Shown in pieces: positions 7,792-16,027 of a stretch of DNA of 64,000 nt. The position numbers and the translations under genes are program-made. The stretch is from Micromonospora musae (GTDB taxonomy: Bacteria > Actinomycetota > Actinomycetes > Mycobacteriales > Micromonosporaceae): positions 1-64,000 of the forward strand of contig NZ_RAZT01000021.1 of the NCBI RefSeq assembly GCF_003626635.1, written 5' to 3'. Within the stretch, counting starts at the first letter, position 1; each line of letters begins with the position of its first letter. The notes below the pieces were generated by a model. The model was not told the DNA's origin and ran no database searches. It saw only the letters and a list, made by a program, of their open reading frames with translations.

Positions 7792-9461
7792 TGGTCGATC
7801 TTCTCCTTGCTGACCAGCCGATCCGCGGCGAAGCAGAGCCGCCAGGTCGGCTGGGCGAGTGGAAAGTTGCCGTCCGTGTAGTACTCGCACCCGCTCCGGT
7901 CGACCCCGGCGGGACGGTCGAGCTGCCGCCGGGGCAGCCCCGTCAGCTCCGCGCGCGACGCACCCACCCGCAGCCCGTCGAAGGTCGCCCGGTCGAGCAC
8001 CGTGCCGGCCGTGGCCACCGGGTAGTAGACGAGCGAGAGCACCAGCGCGAAGCCGGCCGGGGCGCCCAGCGCCGCCAGCAGGCTGCGCCGGACCCGCCGG
8101 CGGGCGTCCCGGAGCCGCCGCTCCGCATCCTCCGGCTCCTCCGCCGGTCGCGCATCCTCCGGCGCGAACCCCGCGCCCGCCACGGGCTGTCCCGGCGGGA
8201 ATGCCGCAGCCGGCTCGTCGACGGGGCCGCCGGCCCGCTCCGGCCGCCGCCCGTCGCCGGCGCGCAGGGGCAGCCAGGCCCGCACGGCGAAGCCGCCGCC
8301 GTCGCGGGGACCGGCGTCGAGGGCGCCACCGGCGAGACGTACCCGCTCGGCGAGCGCCAGCAGGCCGCTGCCGTGCGACGGCGGGCCGGGCAGCGGGCCG
8401 GCCGGCGGCGCGGCGTTGACCACCGACACCTCCAGCCGGTCGCCGGCCTCCGCGAGGCGAACCGTCACCGGTGCGCCGGGCGCGTACCGGGCCGCGTTGG
8501 TCAGCGCCTCCCGGACCACCCGGTGCGCGGCGTGCCCGACCACCGTCGGCAGCTCGTCCGCGTCGAGCCCGACCTCCAGCCGCACCTCAATGCCCGCCTC
8601 GCGTGCGCCGTCGACCAGCTCGGCGACGCTCTCGTCGGCCGGTCGCAGGCCGGCCTCCTCCTCCCGGAGCAGCCCGATGATCTCGTGAAGCCGCTCGGTG
8701 GCGGCGCCGACGCTGGCCCGTAGCTCACCGGCCGCGCTCCGGTGCCGGTCGTCGAGGTCGGTCGCGACCTCCAGGGCGGCGGCACGCAGCGCGATCAGGC
8801 TGAGATCGTGCCCCAACGAGTCGTGCATCTCCTGCGCGATCCGCGCCCGCTCCCGCAGCCGGATCCGCTCGGCCGCGCCGCGCTGCTCCCGGGCCGTCGC
8901 CTCCGCGTGCCGCCGACCGGCCTCCACCAGCTCCTGCTGCTGCCGCCGGTAGCGACCGAGCAGCCAGGGGAAGACCCCGGCGAAGAGCAGCACCGAGGCG
9001 AGCAGGAACCAGGTCGCCGCCGCGGTGCCGAGCACCCACAGGTTCAGCACGGTGCCACCCGCCGCGATCAGCGCGAAGACCGCGACCGCCGGTGCGGCGC
9101 CGACGCTGCGCCGGCCGACGAGATAGCTGAGCACTGGAATGGCGAAGACGAAGTTGCCGTCGACCACCGAGCCGAGCACCACCAGCAGCAGGCCGACCAG
9201 CGGCCGGCGCCGGCTCGCCACCACCGCCGCCGCGAGCACCAGCAACTTCGCCGCCAGCAGCGGCAGCGCGTACCGGGACAGGGGTGGGGTGACACCCGCG
9301 TAGCCGATCGGCGCGGCGACCACGGCGAAGAGCAGCAGGTCCCGGCCGGCGGCGGCCCTGCCGGCCAGGGCACGGGCGGCCGTACGCACCCGTCGCCGGG
9401 AGCGGTGGCCCAGCGCGCCGCGTTCCTCGCCGCCCGCTCGAACCCGCTGCCCACTCGTCAC
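7788..9461 (-). CDS. Sensor histidine kinase (HisKA_3) with extra C-terminal membrane helix and domain
   Basis: Two-component sensor of 557 residues. About five to six transmembrane segments fill residues 40-170, then a coiled region and the HisKA_3 motif MHDSLGHDL with phospho-His213. The HATPase domain covers about 290-400. Unusually, after the kinase there is a charged linker, another hydrophobic helix (LLAALGAPAGFALVLSLVYY) and about 70 residues with a RVGASRAEL motif and two Cys (GCEYY, RLCFA) resembling BamE/SmpA-like small domains. That tail should sit outside the membrane. GTG 9461 is chosen because TAGCGT lies 14 bp before it; longer versions would run into bioD. Confidence 0.85.
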   Translation of the reverse strand: MTSGQRVRAGGEERGALGHRSRRRVRTAARALAGRAAAGRDLLLFAVVAAPIGYAGVTPPLSRYALPLLAAKLLVLAAAVVASRRRPLVGLLLVVLGSVVDGNFVFAIPVLSYLVGRRSVGAAPAVAVFALIAAGGTVLNLWVLGTAAATWFLLASVLLFAGVFPWLLGRYRRQQQELVEAGRRHAEATAREQRGAAERIRLRERARIAQEMHDSLGHDLSLIALRAAALEVATDLDDRHRSAAGELRASVGAATERLHEIIGLLREEEAGLRPADESVAELVDGAREAGIEVRLEVGLDADELPTVVGHAAHRVVREALTNAARYAPGAPVTVRLAEAGDRLEVSVVNAAPPAGPLPGPPSHGSGLLALAERVRLAGGALDAGPRDGGGFAVRAWLPLRAGDGRRPERAGGPVDEPAAAFPPGQPVAGAGFAPEDARPAEEPEDAERRLRDARRRVRRSLLAALGAPAGFALVLSLVYYPVATAGTVLDRATFDGLRVGASRAELTGLPRRQLDRPAGVDRSGCEYYTDGNFPLAQPTWRLCFAADRLVSKEKIDQ

Positions 9462-9497
9462 GTTCGGCCACGCTACCCACCGCCGGTCCGGGCGGGC

Positions 9498-9514
9498 ACC
9501 GACGAAAGTCAGGT
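9498..9514. promoter_or_regulatory. Second copy of the GACGAAAGTCAGGT motif
   Basis: GACGAAAGTCAGGT (9501-9514) matches the exporter promoter site at 4343-4356 base for base. It lies 37-53 bp upstream of the kinase start on the other strand, between bioD and the kinase gene. A TAGCGT -10 box follows at 9475-9470 (minus strand). It suggests autoregulation. Confidence 0.5.
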
Positions 9515-9516
9515 GT

Positions 9517-10254
9517 TCAGCCGATCTCCTCGGCCCAGGCGCGCCAGTCGTCCAGCACCCCGTGCAGCGCCGGGGTGAGCCAGCCCGGCGCCGACCGCCG
9601 GAACACGCCCGGGTCCATCGCGCCCGCACCGGCCGGCAGCGCACCGAGCAGCTTCGGCACCAGGTCCCCAAGGTTCGTCCAGTGGACCAGTTCGGGGGCG
9701 ACCGGCCAGGCGCCGACGACCACCCCGGCCGGCACCGCGCGGCGGTCCAGCGCCTCCAGGGTGAGCGCCGTGTGGTTGAGCGTTCCCAGCCCCGCCCGCG
9801 CCACCACCACGGCCGGCGCGCCCAGCGAGACGGCCAGGTCGGCCACCGTCCACGGCTCGCCCGAGGGGCGCAGCCCCATCGGTACGAGCAGCCCGCCCGC
9901 GCCCTCCACGAGCACTAGGTCGTGCTTCTCGGCCTCCTCGCGGACCGCGTCGACGGCCTCGTACAGCTCCAGCGGCTCCAACTCCGCCACCCGGGCCGCG
10001 GTCAGCGGGGCGAGCGGGTCCGGGTAACTGGCCAGCGTCCGCCCGGTGAGCGGGGCGGCGAGGCGCTGCACCGCGTCCACATCGCCGGGCTCCCCGGTCG
10101 CCGTACCCGTCTGGCCCGGTTTGACGACCGCCACCCGCAGACCCGCGGCCTGGGCCGCGGCGGTGATCGCCGCGGTCACCACCGTCTTGCCCACGCCGGT
10201 GTCGGTGCCGGTCACCACCACCGGCCCCTGCCACGGCTCGGTCTCTGTGCTCAC
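9517..10254 (-). CDS. bioD: ATP-dependent dethiobiotin synthetase BioD
   Basis: Closes the ureido ring of dethiobiotin from diaminopelargonate, CO2 and ATP in biotin synthesis. 245 residues, normal for the family. The P-loop is GTDTGVGKT (about 16-24) and the VEGAGGLLVP motif is intact. GTG 10254 is chosen for GGAGAG six bases upstream; a longer form lacks support. No other bio gene is in the window, so the rest of the pathway must lie elsewhere. The kinase gene follows on the same strand after 55 bp that contain the regulator-site motif, so they are probably separate units. Confidence 0.92.
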   Translation of the reverse strand: MSTETEPWQGPVVVTGTDTGVGKTVVTAAITAAAQAAGLRVAVVKPGQTGTATGEPGDVDAVQRLAAPLTGRTLASYPDPLAPLTAARVAELEPLELYEAVDAVREEAEKHDLVLVEGAGGLLVPMGLRPSGEPWTVADLAVSLGAPAVVVARAGLGTLNHTALTLEALDRRAVPAGVVVGAWPVAPELVHWTNLGDLVPKLLGALPAGAGAMDPGVFRRSAPGWLTPALHGVLDDWRAWAEEIG

Positions 10255-10380
10255 GGCGCACTCTCCACGACGCCCCCGAACCACCTCGTCCGCGGTCGCT
10301 GCCGACCGCTCCGCCGGGCGAAGTTACCACCCGCCGGATCCCGCCCCACGGATCCACTCGGCCCGCCTGCGGTCAGGTCA

Positions 10381-10408
10381 CGCCCCGAAGCAGGCGGTGC
10401 TTCGGGCG
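10381..10408. promoter_or_regulatory. Dyad overlapping the -35 region of the AAC(6')-like gene
   Basis: CGAAGCA and TGCTTCG (extended by CGCCC / GGGCG with one bulged C) are separated by 5 nt and end 9 bp before a TAGGGT -10 box. The location fits a repressor or activator site; it could also fold as an RNA hairpin if transcribed from upstream. Confidence 0.45.
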
Positions 10409-10417
10409 GAAGCCTTG

Positions 10418-10423
10418 TAGGGT
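10418..10423 (+). promoter_or_regulatory. -10 box TAGGGT of the AAC(6')-like gene
   Basis: TAGGGT lies 51 bp before ATG 10469, leaving a leader with a purine-rich GGGGGCGGAG ribosome binding site at 10455-10464. Confidence 0.4.
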
Positions 10424-10468
10424 ACGGGCGACCCACGTCGAGCGCGACGAGATCGGGGGCGGAGTCCG

Positions 10469-10981
10469 ATGCCGGAGCTGCGGGGACGGGTGGTGACGCT
10501 GCGACCGGCCACGGACGCGGACGTGTCGGCGCTCGCGAAGATCCGGGCCACTGCGGAGGTCCGACGCTGGTGGCGCGGCGGCGACGACGTGGCCACCGCC
10601 GTCCGCGCCGACCTCGCCGACGAGACGACGACCGTCTACACCGTCCAGTACGACGACCGGTTGGTCGGCGCCGTCCAGTGGTACGCCGAACAGGACCCGG
10701 ACTACCGGCACGCGAGCCTCGACATCTTCCTCGACCCGGAGGTGCACGGGCTCGGCCTCGGCCCGGACGCGATCCGCACGCTGGTGCGCCACCTCGTCGA
10801 GGCGTACGGCCACCACCGGTTCACCATCGATCCGGCCGCCGCGAACACCCAGGCGATCCGCAGCTACGCCAAGGTCGGCTTCCGCCCGGTCGGTCTGCTG
10901 CGCCGCTACGAGCGCGGTGAGGACGGGCGTTGGCGCGACGGCCTGCTGATGGATCTGCTCGCCGACGAACTGGTCGGCTGA
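10469..10981 (+). CDS. GNAT acetyltransferase, AAC(6')-like
   Basis: 170-residue acetyl-CoA-dependent N-acetyltransferase. It starts with VVTLRPATDADV and has the acetyl-CoA-binding stretch GLGLGPDAIRTLV in place of the more usual Q/RxxGxG/A, then NTQAIRSYAKVGF. These features match the Acetyltransf_8 branch that contains aminoglycoside 6'-N-acetyltransferases and siderophore acyltransferases. A resistance role is possible but not shown; many chromosomal members have unknown amine substrates. ATG 10469 has a purine-rich site upstream. It is divergent from bioD. Confidence 0.75.
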   Translation: MPELRGRVVTLRPATDADVSALAKIRATAEVRRWWRGGDDVATAVRADLADETTTVYTVQYDDRLVGAVQWYAEQDPDYRHASLDIFLDPEVHGLGLGPDAIRTLVRHLVEAYGHHRFTIDPAAANTQAIRSYAKVGFRPVGLLRRYERGEDGRWRDGLLMDLLADELVG

Positions 10982-11164
10982 GAGCCGTCTCCGCTTCGGC
11001 TGGTGACGCGCGTTCCTCGCCCGCTGGTGACGTGCGGGGGACGGGACGGGCGTCCTGACATACGAGCGTACGGTTGCTGGCCCGACACGGAACGCGCGAC
11101 AGTACGCGACACCAGCGGTGCCATCGACGCCGCCGCTCCCCTGGAGAATCCTGAGGAGGACGCG

Positions 11165-12730
11165 ATGGCTCTACGACTCGCCGAGGGCACCGGGTGGCCG
11201 GATGCGCTGGCCCGTGCGGTGGCCGCCACCCCGGAGGCGTTCAGCGCCGAGGTCGACGCTGTGCCCGCTGTGCACAACCTCATCGAGGGTGACTGGCGTG
11301 CGGTCGGTGCGCCCAGCCCCGTCCGTACCCCGGTGGACAACACCGTCCTGGTCAACCTGCTCCGGTTGGACGCGGACGCCGCCCGGGCGGCCGTCGCCCA
11401 CGCGGCCGCCGCGCACCGCGCCTGGGCGGAGACCCCGCTGGCCGAGCGGAAGGCCCGGGTCGGCGAGGCCGTGGAGGCCCTCACCGCGCACCGGGACCTG
11501 CTGGCCCTGCTGCTGGTCTGGGAGATCGGCAAGCCGTGGCGGCTCGCGTGCGCCGACGTCGACCGGGCGCTGGACGGCGTCCGCTGGTACGTCGGTGAGA
11601 TCGACCGGATGCTGGCCGACGGCCGGGAGCCGCTGCCCGGCCCGGTCAGCAACATCGCCTCCTGGAACTACCCGATGAGCGTGCTCGTGCACGCCGAGCT
11701 CGTGCAGCTGCTGGCCGGCAACGCGGTCATCGCCAAGACGCCGTCGCAGGGCGGCGCCGTCTGCCTGACCGTGGCGCACGCGCTGATGCGGCGGGCCGGG
11801 CTGCCCGCGACGCTGCTCTCCGGCGGCGGCGAGGAGCTCTCCGAGGTGCTGGTCCGCGCGCCGGAGATCGGCGCGGTCGCCTTCGTGGGTGGGCGCTCCA
11901 ACGGCGGGAAGGTGGCCGCCGCGCTGCTCGATTCCGACAAGCGCCACTTCATCGAGCAGGAGGGGCTGAACGCCTGGGGGATCTGGAACTTCTCCCAGTG
12001 GGATCTGCTCGCCGCGCACCTGCGCAAGGGCTTCGAGTACGGCAAGCAGCGCTGCACCGCGTACCCCCGCTTCGTGGTGCAGCGGGACCTGGTCGACGAG
12101 TTCCTCGACATGTACCTGCCGGTCGTCCGCTCGATCCGATTCGGGCATCCGCTCGCGGTCGAGCAGGAGTGGCGGGCCGGCGACCCGCTGCCCGAACTGG
12201 ACTTCGGTCCGTTGATCAGCGCGGCCAAGGCTGACGAGCTGCGCCGCAAGGTGGACGAGGCGGTACGCGGCGGGGCGGTTCCGCTGCACCGGGGCAAGCT
12301 GGCCGGCGCGCCGTTCCTGGCCGGGCAGGACACCTCGGCGTACGTCGCGCCGGCGGTGCTGCTGGCCCCGCCCGGCCGGTCCCGGCTCATGCACGCCGAG
12401 CCGTTCGGGCCGGTCGACACGATCGTCGTGGTCGACACCACCGACGAGCTGCTGGCCCAGATGAACGCGTCGAACGGCGCGCTGGTCGCCTCGCTCGCCT
12501 GCGACGACGAGGATCTGGCCGGCAAGCTCGCGGTCGACCTCCAGGCGTTCAAGGTGGGCATCAACAAGCCGCGCTCGCGTGGCGACCGGGAGGAGCCGTT
12601 CGGCGGCCGGGGCGCGTCCTGGAAGGGGGCGTTCGTCGGCGGTGACCTGCTCGTGCAGGCGGTGACGCAGGGCGGCGACGAGCGGCTCTACGGCAACTTC
12701 CCGGACTACAGCCGGTACCCCACCACCTGA
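11165..12730 (+). CDS. Aldehyde dehydrogenase family protein
   Basis: NAD(P)-dependent aldehyde dehydrogenase fold, 521 residues. The oxyanion Asn is in SWNYP, the general-base Glu in FIEQEG, and the catalytic Cys297 in FEYGKQRCTA; all three are present, so the enzyme should be active. The glycine motif is GGRSNGG rather than FTGS, and the sequence departs from the common betaine or succinate semialdehyde groups, so I do not name a substrate. ATG 11165 has GAGGAGG at 11154-11160. The 180 bp upstream contain a short imperfect direct repeat (GCTGGTGACG at about 10999 and 11024). A bidirectional terminator follows. Confidence 0.85.
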   Translation: MALRLAEGTGWPDALARAVAATPEAFSAEVDAVPAVHNLIEGDWRAVGAPSPVRTPVDNTVLVNLLRLDADAARAAVAHAAAAHRAWAETPLAERKARVGEAVEALTAHRDLLALLLVWEIGKPWRLACADVDRALDGVRWYVGEIDRMLADGREPLPGPVSNIASWNYPMSVLVHAELVQLLAGNAVIAKTPSQGGAVCLTVAHALMRRAGLPATLLSGGGEELSEVLVRAPEIGAVAFVGGRSNGGKVAAALLDSDKRHFIEQEGLNAWGIWNFSQWDLLAAHLRKGFEYGKQRCTAYPRFVVQRDLVDEFLDMYLPVVRSIRFGHPLAVEQEWRAGDPLPELDFGPLISAAKADELRRKVDEAVRGGAVPLHRGKLAGAPFLAGQDTSAYVAPAVLLAPPGRSRLMHAEPFGPVDTIVVVDTTDELLAQMNASNGALVASLACDDEDLAGKLAVDLQAFKVGINKPRSRGDREEPFGGRGASWKGAFVGGDLLVQAVTQGGDERLYGNFPDYSRYPTT

Positions 12731-12739
12731 CCGGCCGGT

Positions 12740-12770
12740 GGCAGGGGCCCGTCGGCCGCGGGCCCCTGCC
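12740..12770. terminator. Bidirectional hairpin between convergent genes
   Basis: A 12-bp perfect stem (12740-12751 with 12759-12770) and 7-nt loop fills the gap between the aldehyde dehydrogenase stop and the stop of the ACT-GNAT gene on the other strand. Confidence 0.8.
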
Positions 12771-13811
12771 TCACCGCACCGCCGCGGACGTGCTGAGCGC
12801 CACGGTGAAGGTGCGCATGCCGCCGTCGGTCTCGATCCGGGTGGACCGCCCCAGCCGTCGCACGGTGCGCAGCATCGGGCCGTTCTCGGCTGGTACGTGC
12901 AGCACCAGCGCGGCGTACCCGGCCCGGTCGGCGTGGTGCACCAGGCGGCGCAGCAGCGCCGAACCCAGCCCGCGGCGCTGCCAGTCGTCGCGTACCAGCA
13001 GGGTCGCCTCGGCCTCGTCCCCCTCGCCGAGCAGGTTCGCCATGGCGACCACCGGCTCCGCCGCCCCGTCGTTGGTCACCGCGACCAGGGTCATTCCCCG
13101 GGCCGGCGCCAGCAGCCGACGCATCCGCTCCGGCGCGGGCACCGACCCGCCGCCCGGGTAACGCCGGTGCCGGCTGCGCGGCGAGCAGGCGAGGTGCAGC
13201 TCGCGTACGCCGGGCAGGTCGTCGGCGACCGACGGTCGTACGGACACCTCGGCGCCGTCGGGCAGCACCAGGGTGACCTGTTCGGCGGCCCGGCGCGCGA
13301 CGGTGGCCGCCAGCTCGACCAGCGCCTGGGCACGGGCGTACTCGGCGGGCGTGAACTCCGGCACCGCCCGGCCCAGCGTGTAGGAGCCGCCTCCCGGGTC
13401 GGCGATCAGCATCGTGCCGCCCGCGATGCCGGCGTCGGCGCCCGCCGGCTCCGGCCGCCACGTCACGGTGTCCGCGGTGAACAGCGCGCGCAGCGCCTCA
13501 CCGGTCGCGTCCGGGTCACGGACCAGCCGGTTGGCCAGCGCGAGCACTCGGGTGGGCTGGTCGGCCAGGCCGCGCGCCTCGCTGCGCGCCACCCAGCAGT
13601 CCCGCCCCCGGCCACGCTCGACGGCCGCGATCAGATCGGCCTCGCCGAGCGCGTCCGGCGCGTCGACGAGGAAGTCGTCGACCGCGCCCCGCTCGGTGGT
13701 GTGCACCTGCACGGCGAGGATGTTGACCCCGCGCAGGGCGAGGCTCGCCGTGAGGACCGACAGGTAACCCGGCCGGTCGTCCACGGTGGCTCGGATCCGC
13801 CACAACGTCAT
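12771..13811 (-). CDS. ACT-GNAT protein lysine acetyltransferase, amino-acid-regulated type
   Basis: Fusion of an N-terminal ACT amino-acid-binding domain (residues 1 to about 75, DDRPGYLSVL) and a C-terminal GNAT domain (about 190-335, with acetyl-CoA loop QRRGLGSALL); 346 residues. ACT-GNAT enzymes described from Micromonospora and related actinomycetes acetylate acetyl-CoA synthetase and are controlled by free amino acids such as Cys, Arg or Asn. This protein fits that family; which amino acid it senses cannot be read here. ATG 13811 has GGAAGGGAG just upstream. A second ACT protein lies upstream on the same strand, separated by 312 bp of repeats. Confidence 0.85.
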   Translation of the reverse strand: MTLWRIRATVDDRPGYLSVLTASLALRGVNILAVQVHTTERGAVDDFLVDAPDALGEADLIAAVERGRGRDCWVARSEARGLADQPTRVLALANRLVRDPDATGEALRALFTADTVTWRPEPAGADAGIAGGTMLIADPGGGSYTLGRAVPEFTPAEYARAQALVELAATVARRAAEQVTLVLPDGAEVSVRPSVADDLPGVRELHLACSPRSRHRRYPGGGSVPAPERMRRLLAPARGMTLVAVTNDGAAEPVVAMANLLGEGDEAEATLLVRDDWQRRGLGSALLRRLVHHADRAGYAALVLHVPAENGPMLRTVRRLGRSTRIETDGGMRTFTVALSTSAAVR

Positions 13812-13931
13812 GGTTGGCTCCCTTCCCCGGGTACCACCCTCACCGGCGCCTGTTGCCGGCCGATTGCTCCGCCATGACGTGTCGGCGACCTGGGGTGACG
13901 TGCGCCACGCGCCGGCTCGGCCACGGGTCGT

Positions 13932-13994
13932 CGGGGACCTAGCGCTGGTGCCCTTCAGAGCCGGCGGGGACCTACAACTGGTGCCCTTTGGAGC
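13932..13994. repeat. 30-bp imperfect direct repeat
   Basis: 13932-13961 and 13965-13994 match at 25 of 30 positions, sharing CGGGGACCTA and CTGGTGCCCTT. The second copy runs into the left arm of the inverted repeat at 13987. No reading frame is apparent. Confidence 0.8.
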
Positions 13995-14067
13995 TGATGT
14001 CGCGAACGCATCAGGGTCTCGCGGCCTTCGCGCCGGCGCCTGATGTCGCTGACGATTCAGCTCCAAA
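13987..14067. repeat. Dispersed inverted repeat, GGAGCTGA/GATGTCG family, copy 1
   Basis: Outer arms TTTGGAGCTGA (13987-13997) and TCAGCTCCAAA (14057-14067) are perfect complements. Inside is a second pair, CATCAGG (14009-14015) with CCTGATG (14039-14045), and GATGTCG occurs twice in direct orientation (13996, 14042). The same outer arms and GATGTCG doublet recur at 48686-48747. It lies between the two ACT genes, where it could end transcription of the upstream one. Confidence 0.85.
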
Positions 14068-14123
14068 GCCTCTGGAAGCCAACAGTCGCCCCGGGGCGAC
14101 GAGCAAGCGCGGCCGGCGGCGGC

Positions 14124-14819
14124 TCAGGCGGTCACCGCGGGCGGGCCGACCAGGTCGAGCCGGTCGCCGAGGATCACGGCGCCGGCGCGTACCAGCTGCG
14201 CCAGCCGGTCGACCTCGGTGGCGTGGAACGCGGCGGCGGTGAACGGCGAGGCGTGCTGACGCGCCACCACCAGCACCAGACCGGCCCGACCGAACGGCGC
14301 GACGGCGTGGTGGGTGCCCTCGGGTGTGGAGACCGCGCGGGCCCGCAACGGGGTCACCTCCGGCAGGGCCGGTGGTGCGGGGGCCCGCCAACTCGCCTGC
14401 GCCACCGCGGCCGCGCCGCCTCCCGAGCGGGACGCCCAGTCCAGCGGCACCATCACGGCCACCGCCCAGTCGGCGGCGAGCAGACCGGGCGCCGCGTCGA
14501 CCAGGGTGGCGAGACCGTCGGCCGGGTTCGCGGCGACCTGGGCCAGCAGCTCGGCGTCCTGGCCGGTCGTGGTGGGCGTACCGATCGCCCGCCACACCCC
14601 GTCCACCCGTACGCCGGGAATCGCGGCCAGCCCGGCCAGCAGCCGCTCGACGCGGGGCGCGCCCGGCCAGACGACGGTGAAGTCGTCGACGGCCCGCCCA
14701 CCGAACCGTTCGAGCACCATCACCTGGACGATGTCCGCACCGGAGACGCCCAGGGTGCGGGCGACCTGGCCGAGGGTGCCGGGACGGTCCGGCAGGGTGA
14801 CCCGTACTCGCAGCAACAT
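14124..14819 (-). CDS. ACT domain-containing protein
   Basis: 231 residues. An ACT domain fills residues 1 to about 72 (LPDRPGTLGQVARTLG), close in pattern to the ACT domain of the neighbouring ACT-GNAT protein. The remaining 150 residues look like a compact alpha/beta sensor domain without recognisable catalytic residues. ATG 14819 is preceded by GGAGGGA. The pairing suggests it senses an amino acid and works with, or was once part of, the acetyltransferase next to it; that is inference. Confidence 0.75.
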   Translation of the reverse strand: MLLRVRVTLPDRPGTLGQVARTLGVSGADIVQVMVLERFGGRAVDDFTVVWPGAPRVERLLAGLAAIPGVRVDGVWRAIGTPTTTGQDAELLAQVAANPADGLATLVDAAPGLLAADWAVAVMVPLDWASRSGGGAAAVAQASWRAPAPPALPEVTPLRARAVSTPEGTHHAVAPFGRAGLVLVVARQHASPFTAAAFHATEVDRLAQLVRAGAVILGDRLDLVGPPAVTA

Positions 14820-14933
14820 GCGCGTCCCTCCGCTCGGCGGCCGGCGGGAAACGGCCGGCAGGCTGGTCCCCAGCCTGCGCGTTGCCCGTTTCGTCCCTGT
14901 TGCCGCGGCATGTCCCCGACGCAAAACCCGACC

Positions 14934-14962
14934 TTGACAACGTGAGTGGGCTGCCATCAACT
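14934..14962 (+). promoter_or_regulatory. Leaderless promoter TTGACA-17-TCAACT
   Basis: A consensus -35 TTGACA (14934-14939) is followed after 17 bp by TCAACT (14957-14962), which starts 12 bp before ATG 14969. No ribosome binding site lies between. This is the clearest housekeeping-type promoter in the window. Confidence 0.7.
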
Positions 14963-14968
14963 AATCGG

Positions 14969-16027
14969 ATGACCGATCCGACCGGCACCGGCCCCGCGCC
15001 CGCCGGGCTCGACCTCGATCGGCTCGCCGACCACCTGGCCCGGCACCGCCCCGACCTCGCCGTCGGGCCGCTGCGTGCCCGGCTGATCGCCGGCGGGAAG
15101 TCGAACCTCACCTACCTGCTGCACGTCGGCGACCACGAGCTGGTGCTGCGCCGCCCGCCGCTCGGGCACGTGCTGGCCACCGCACACGACATGACCCGGG
15201 AGTTCCGGGTGATCTCCGCGCTGGCGCCGACGGAGGTGCCGGTGCCGGGCGCGCTGCTGCTCTGCGCCGACCCGGAGGTGATCGGCGCGCCGTTCTACCT
15301 GATGGAGCGGGTCACCGGTGAGGTCCTCCGGACCCGGGCGCAGACCGACCCGCTCGGCACGCGGGTCCGCCACGACCTCGCCATGGCCATGATGGACACC
15401 CTCGCCGCGCTGCACCGGGTCGAGCCGGCGGCGGTCGGCCTGGCCGACTTCGGCCGGCCCGAGGGCTACCTGGAACGGCAGGTACGCCGCTGGGCCGGGC
15501 AGCTGGAGCGTTCCCGCAGCCGGCCGCTGCCCGGGATCGACGAGCTGCGCGACCGGCTGGCGGCGACGGTGCCCGCCGGCGCCAACGCCGGACGAATCGT
15601 GCACGGCGACTACCGGCTGGACAATCTCCTCGCCACCGTCGACCCGGTGGCGGTCCGCGCGGTGCTCGACTGGGAGATGGCCACCCTCGGCGACCCGCTC
15701 GCCGACCTGGGCCTGCTGCTGACGTACTGGGACGTGCTCGGTGGCAGTGAGACGGCCGAGGGCAACCCGGTCGCCGACGGGCTCGGGCCCCGGGCCGGTT
15801 TCCCCACCGGCGCCGAACTCATCGCCCGGTACGCGGACCGCAGCGGGGTCGACGTCGGTCCGCTGCACTGGCACGTCGCGCTGGGCTGCTTCAAGCTCGC
15901 GGTGATCTGCGAGGGGATCCACTACCGGCACACGCTCGGGCAGACGCTCGGCGAGGGATTCGACCGGATCGGCGAGATGGTGGCGCCGCTGATCGCGTAC
16001 GGGTTGACCGCCGCCGGGGAGCGCTGA
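14969..16027 (+). CDS. Phosphotransferase (APH fold), ACAD10/11-type kinase partner
   Basis: 352-residue kinase-like protein. The catalytic motif HGDYRLDN (His212, Asp214, Asn219) and metal-binding LDWEMA (Asp234) are intact, with a GGKSNLTY nucleotide loop near residue 42. Such proteins sit beside acyl-CoA dehydrogenases in bacteria and are fused to one in animal ACAD10/ACAD11, where the kinase phosphorylates 4-hydroxyacyl-CoA so that the dehydrogenase partner can process it. The stop overlaps the acyl-CoA dehydrogenase start by one base, which supports that role here. ATG 14969 is fixed by the promoter 12 bp upstream. Confidence 0.85.
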   Translation: MTDPTGTGPAPAGLDLDRLADHLARHRPDLAVGPLRARLIAGGKSNLTYLLHVGDHELVLRRPPLGHVLATAHDMTREFRVISALAPTEVPVPGALLLCADPEVIGAPFYLMERVTGEVLRTRAQTDPLGTRVRHDLAMAMMDTLAALHRVEPAAVGLADFGRPEGYLERQVRRWAGQLERSRSRPLPGIDELRDRLAATVPAGANAGRIVHGDYRLDNLLATVDPVAVRAVLDWEMATLGDPLADLGLLLTYWDVLGGSETAEGNPVADGLGPRAGFPTGAELIARYADRSGVDVGPLHWHVALGCFKLAVICEGIHYRHTLGQTLGEGFDRIGEMVAPLIAYGLTAAGER

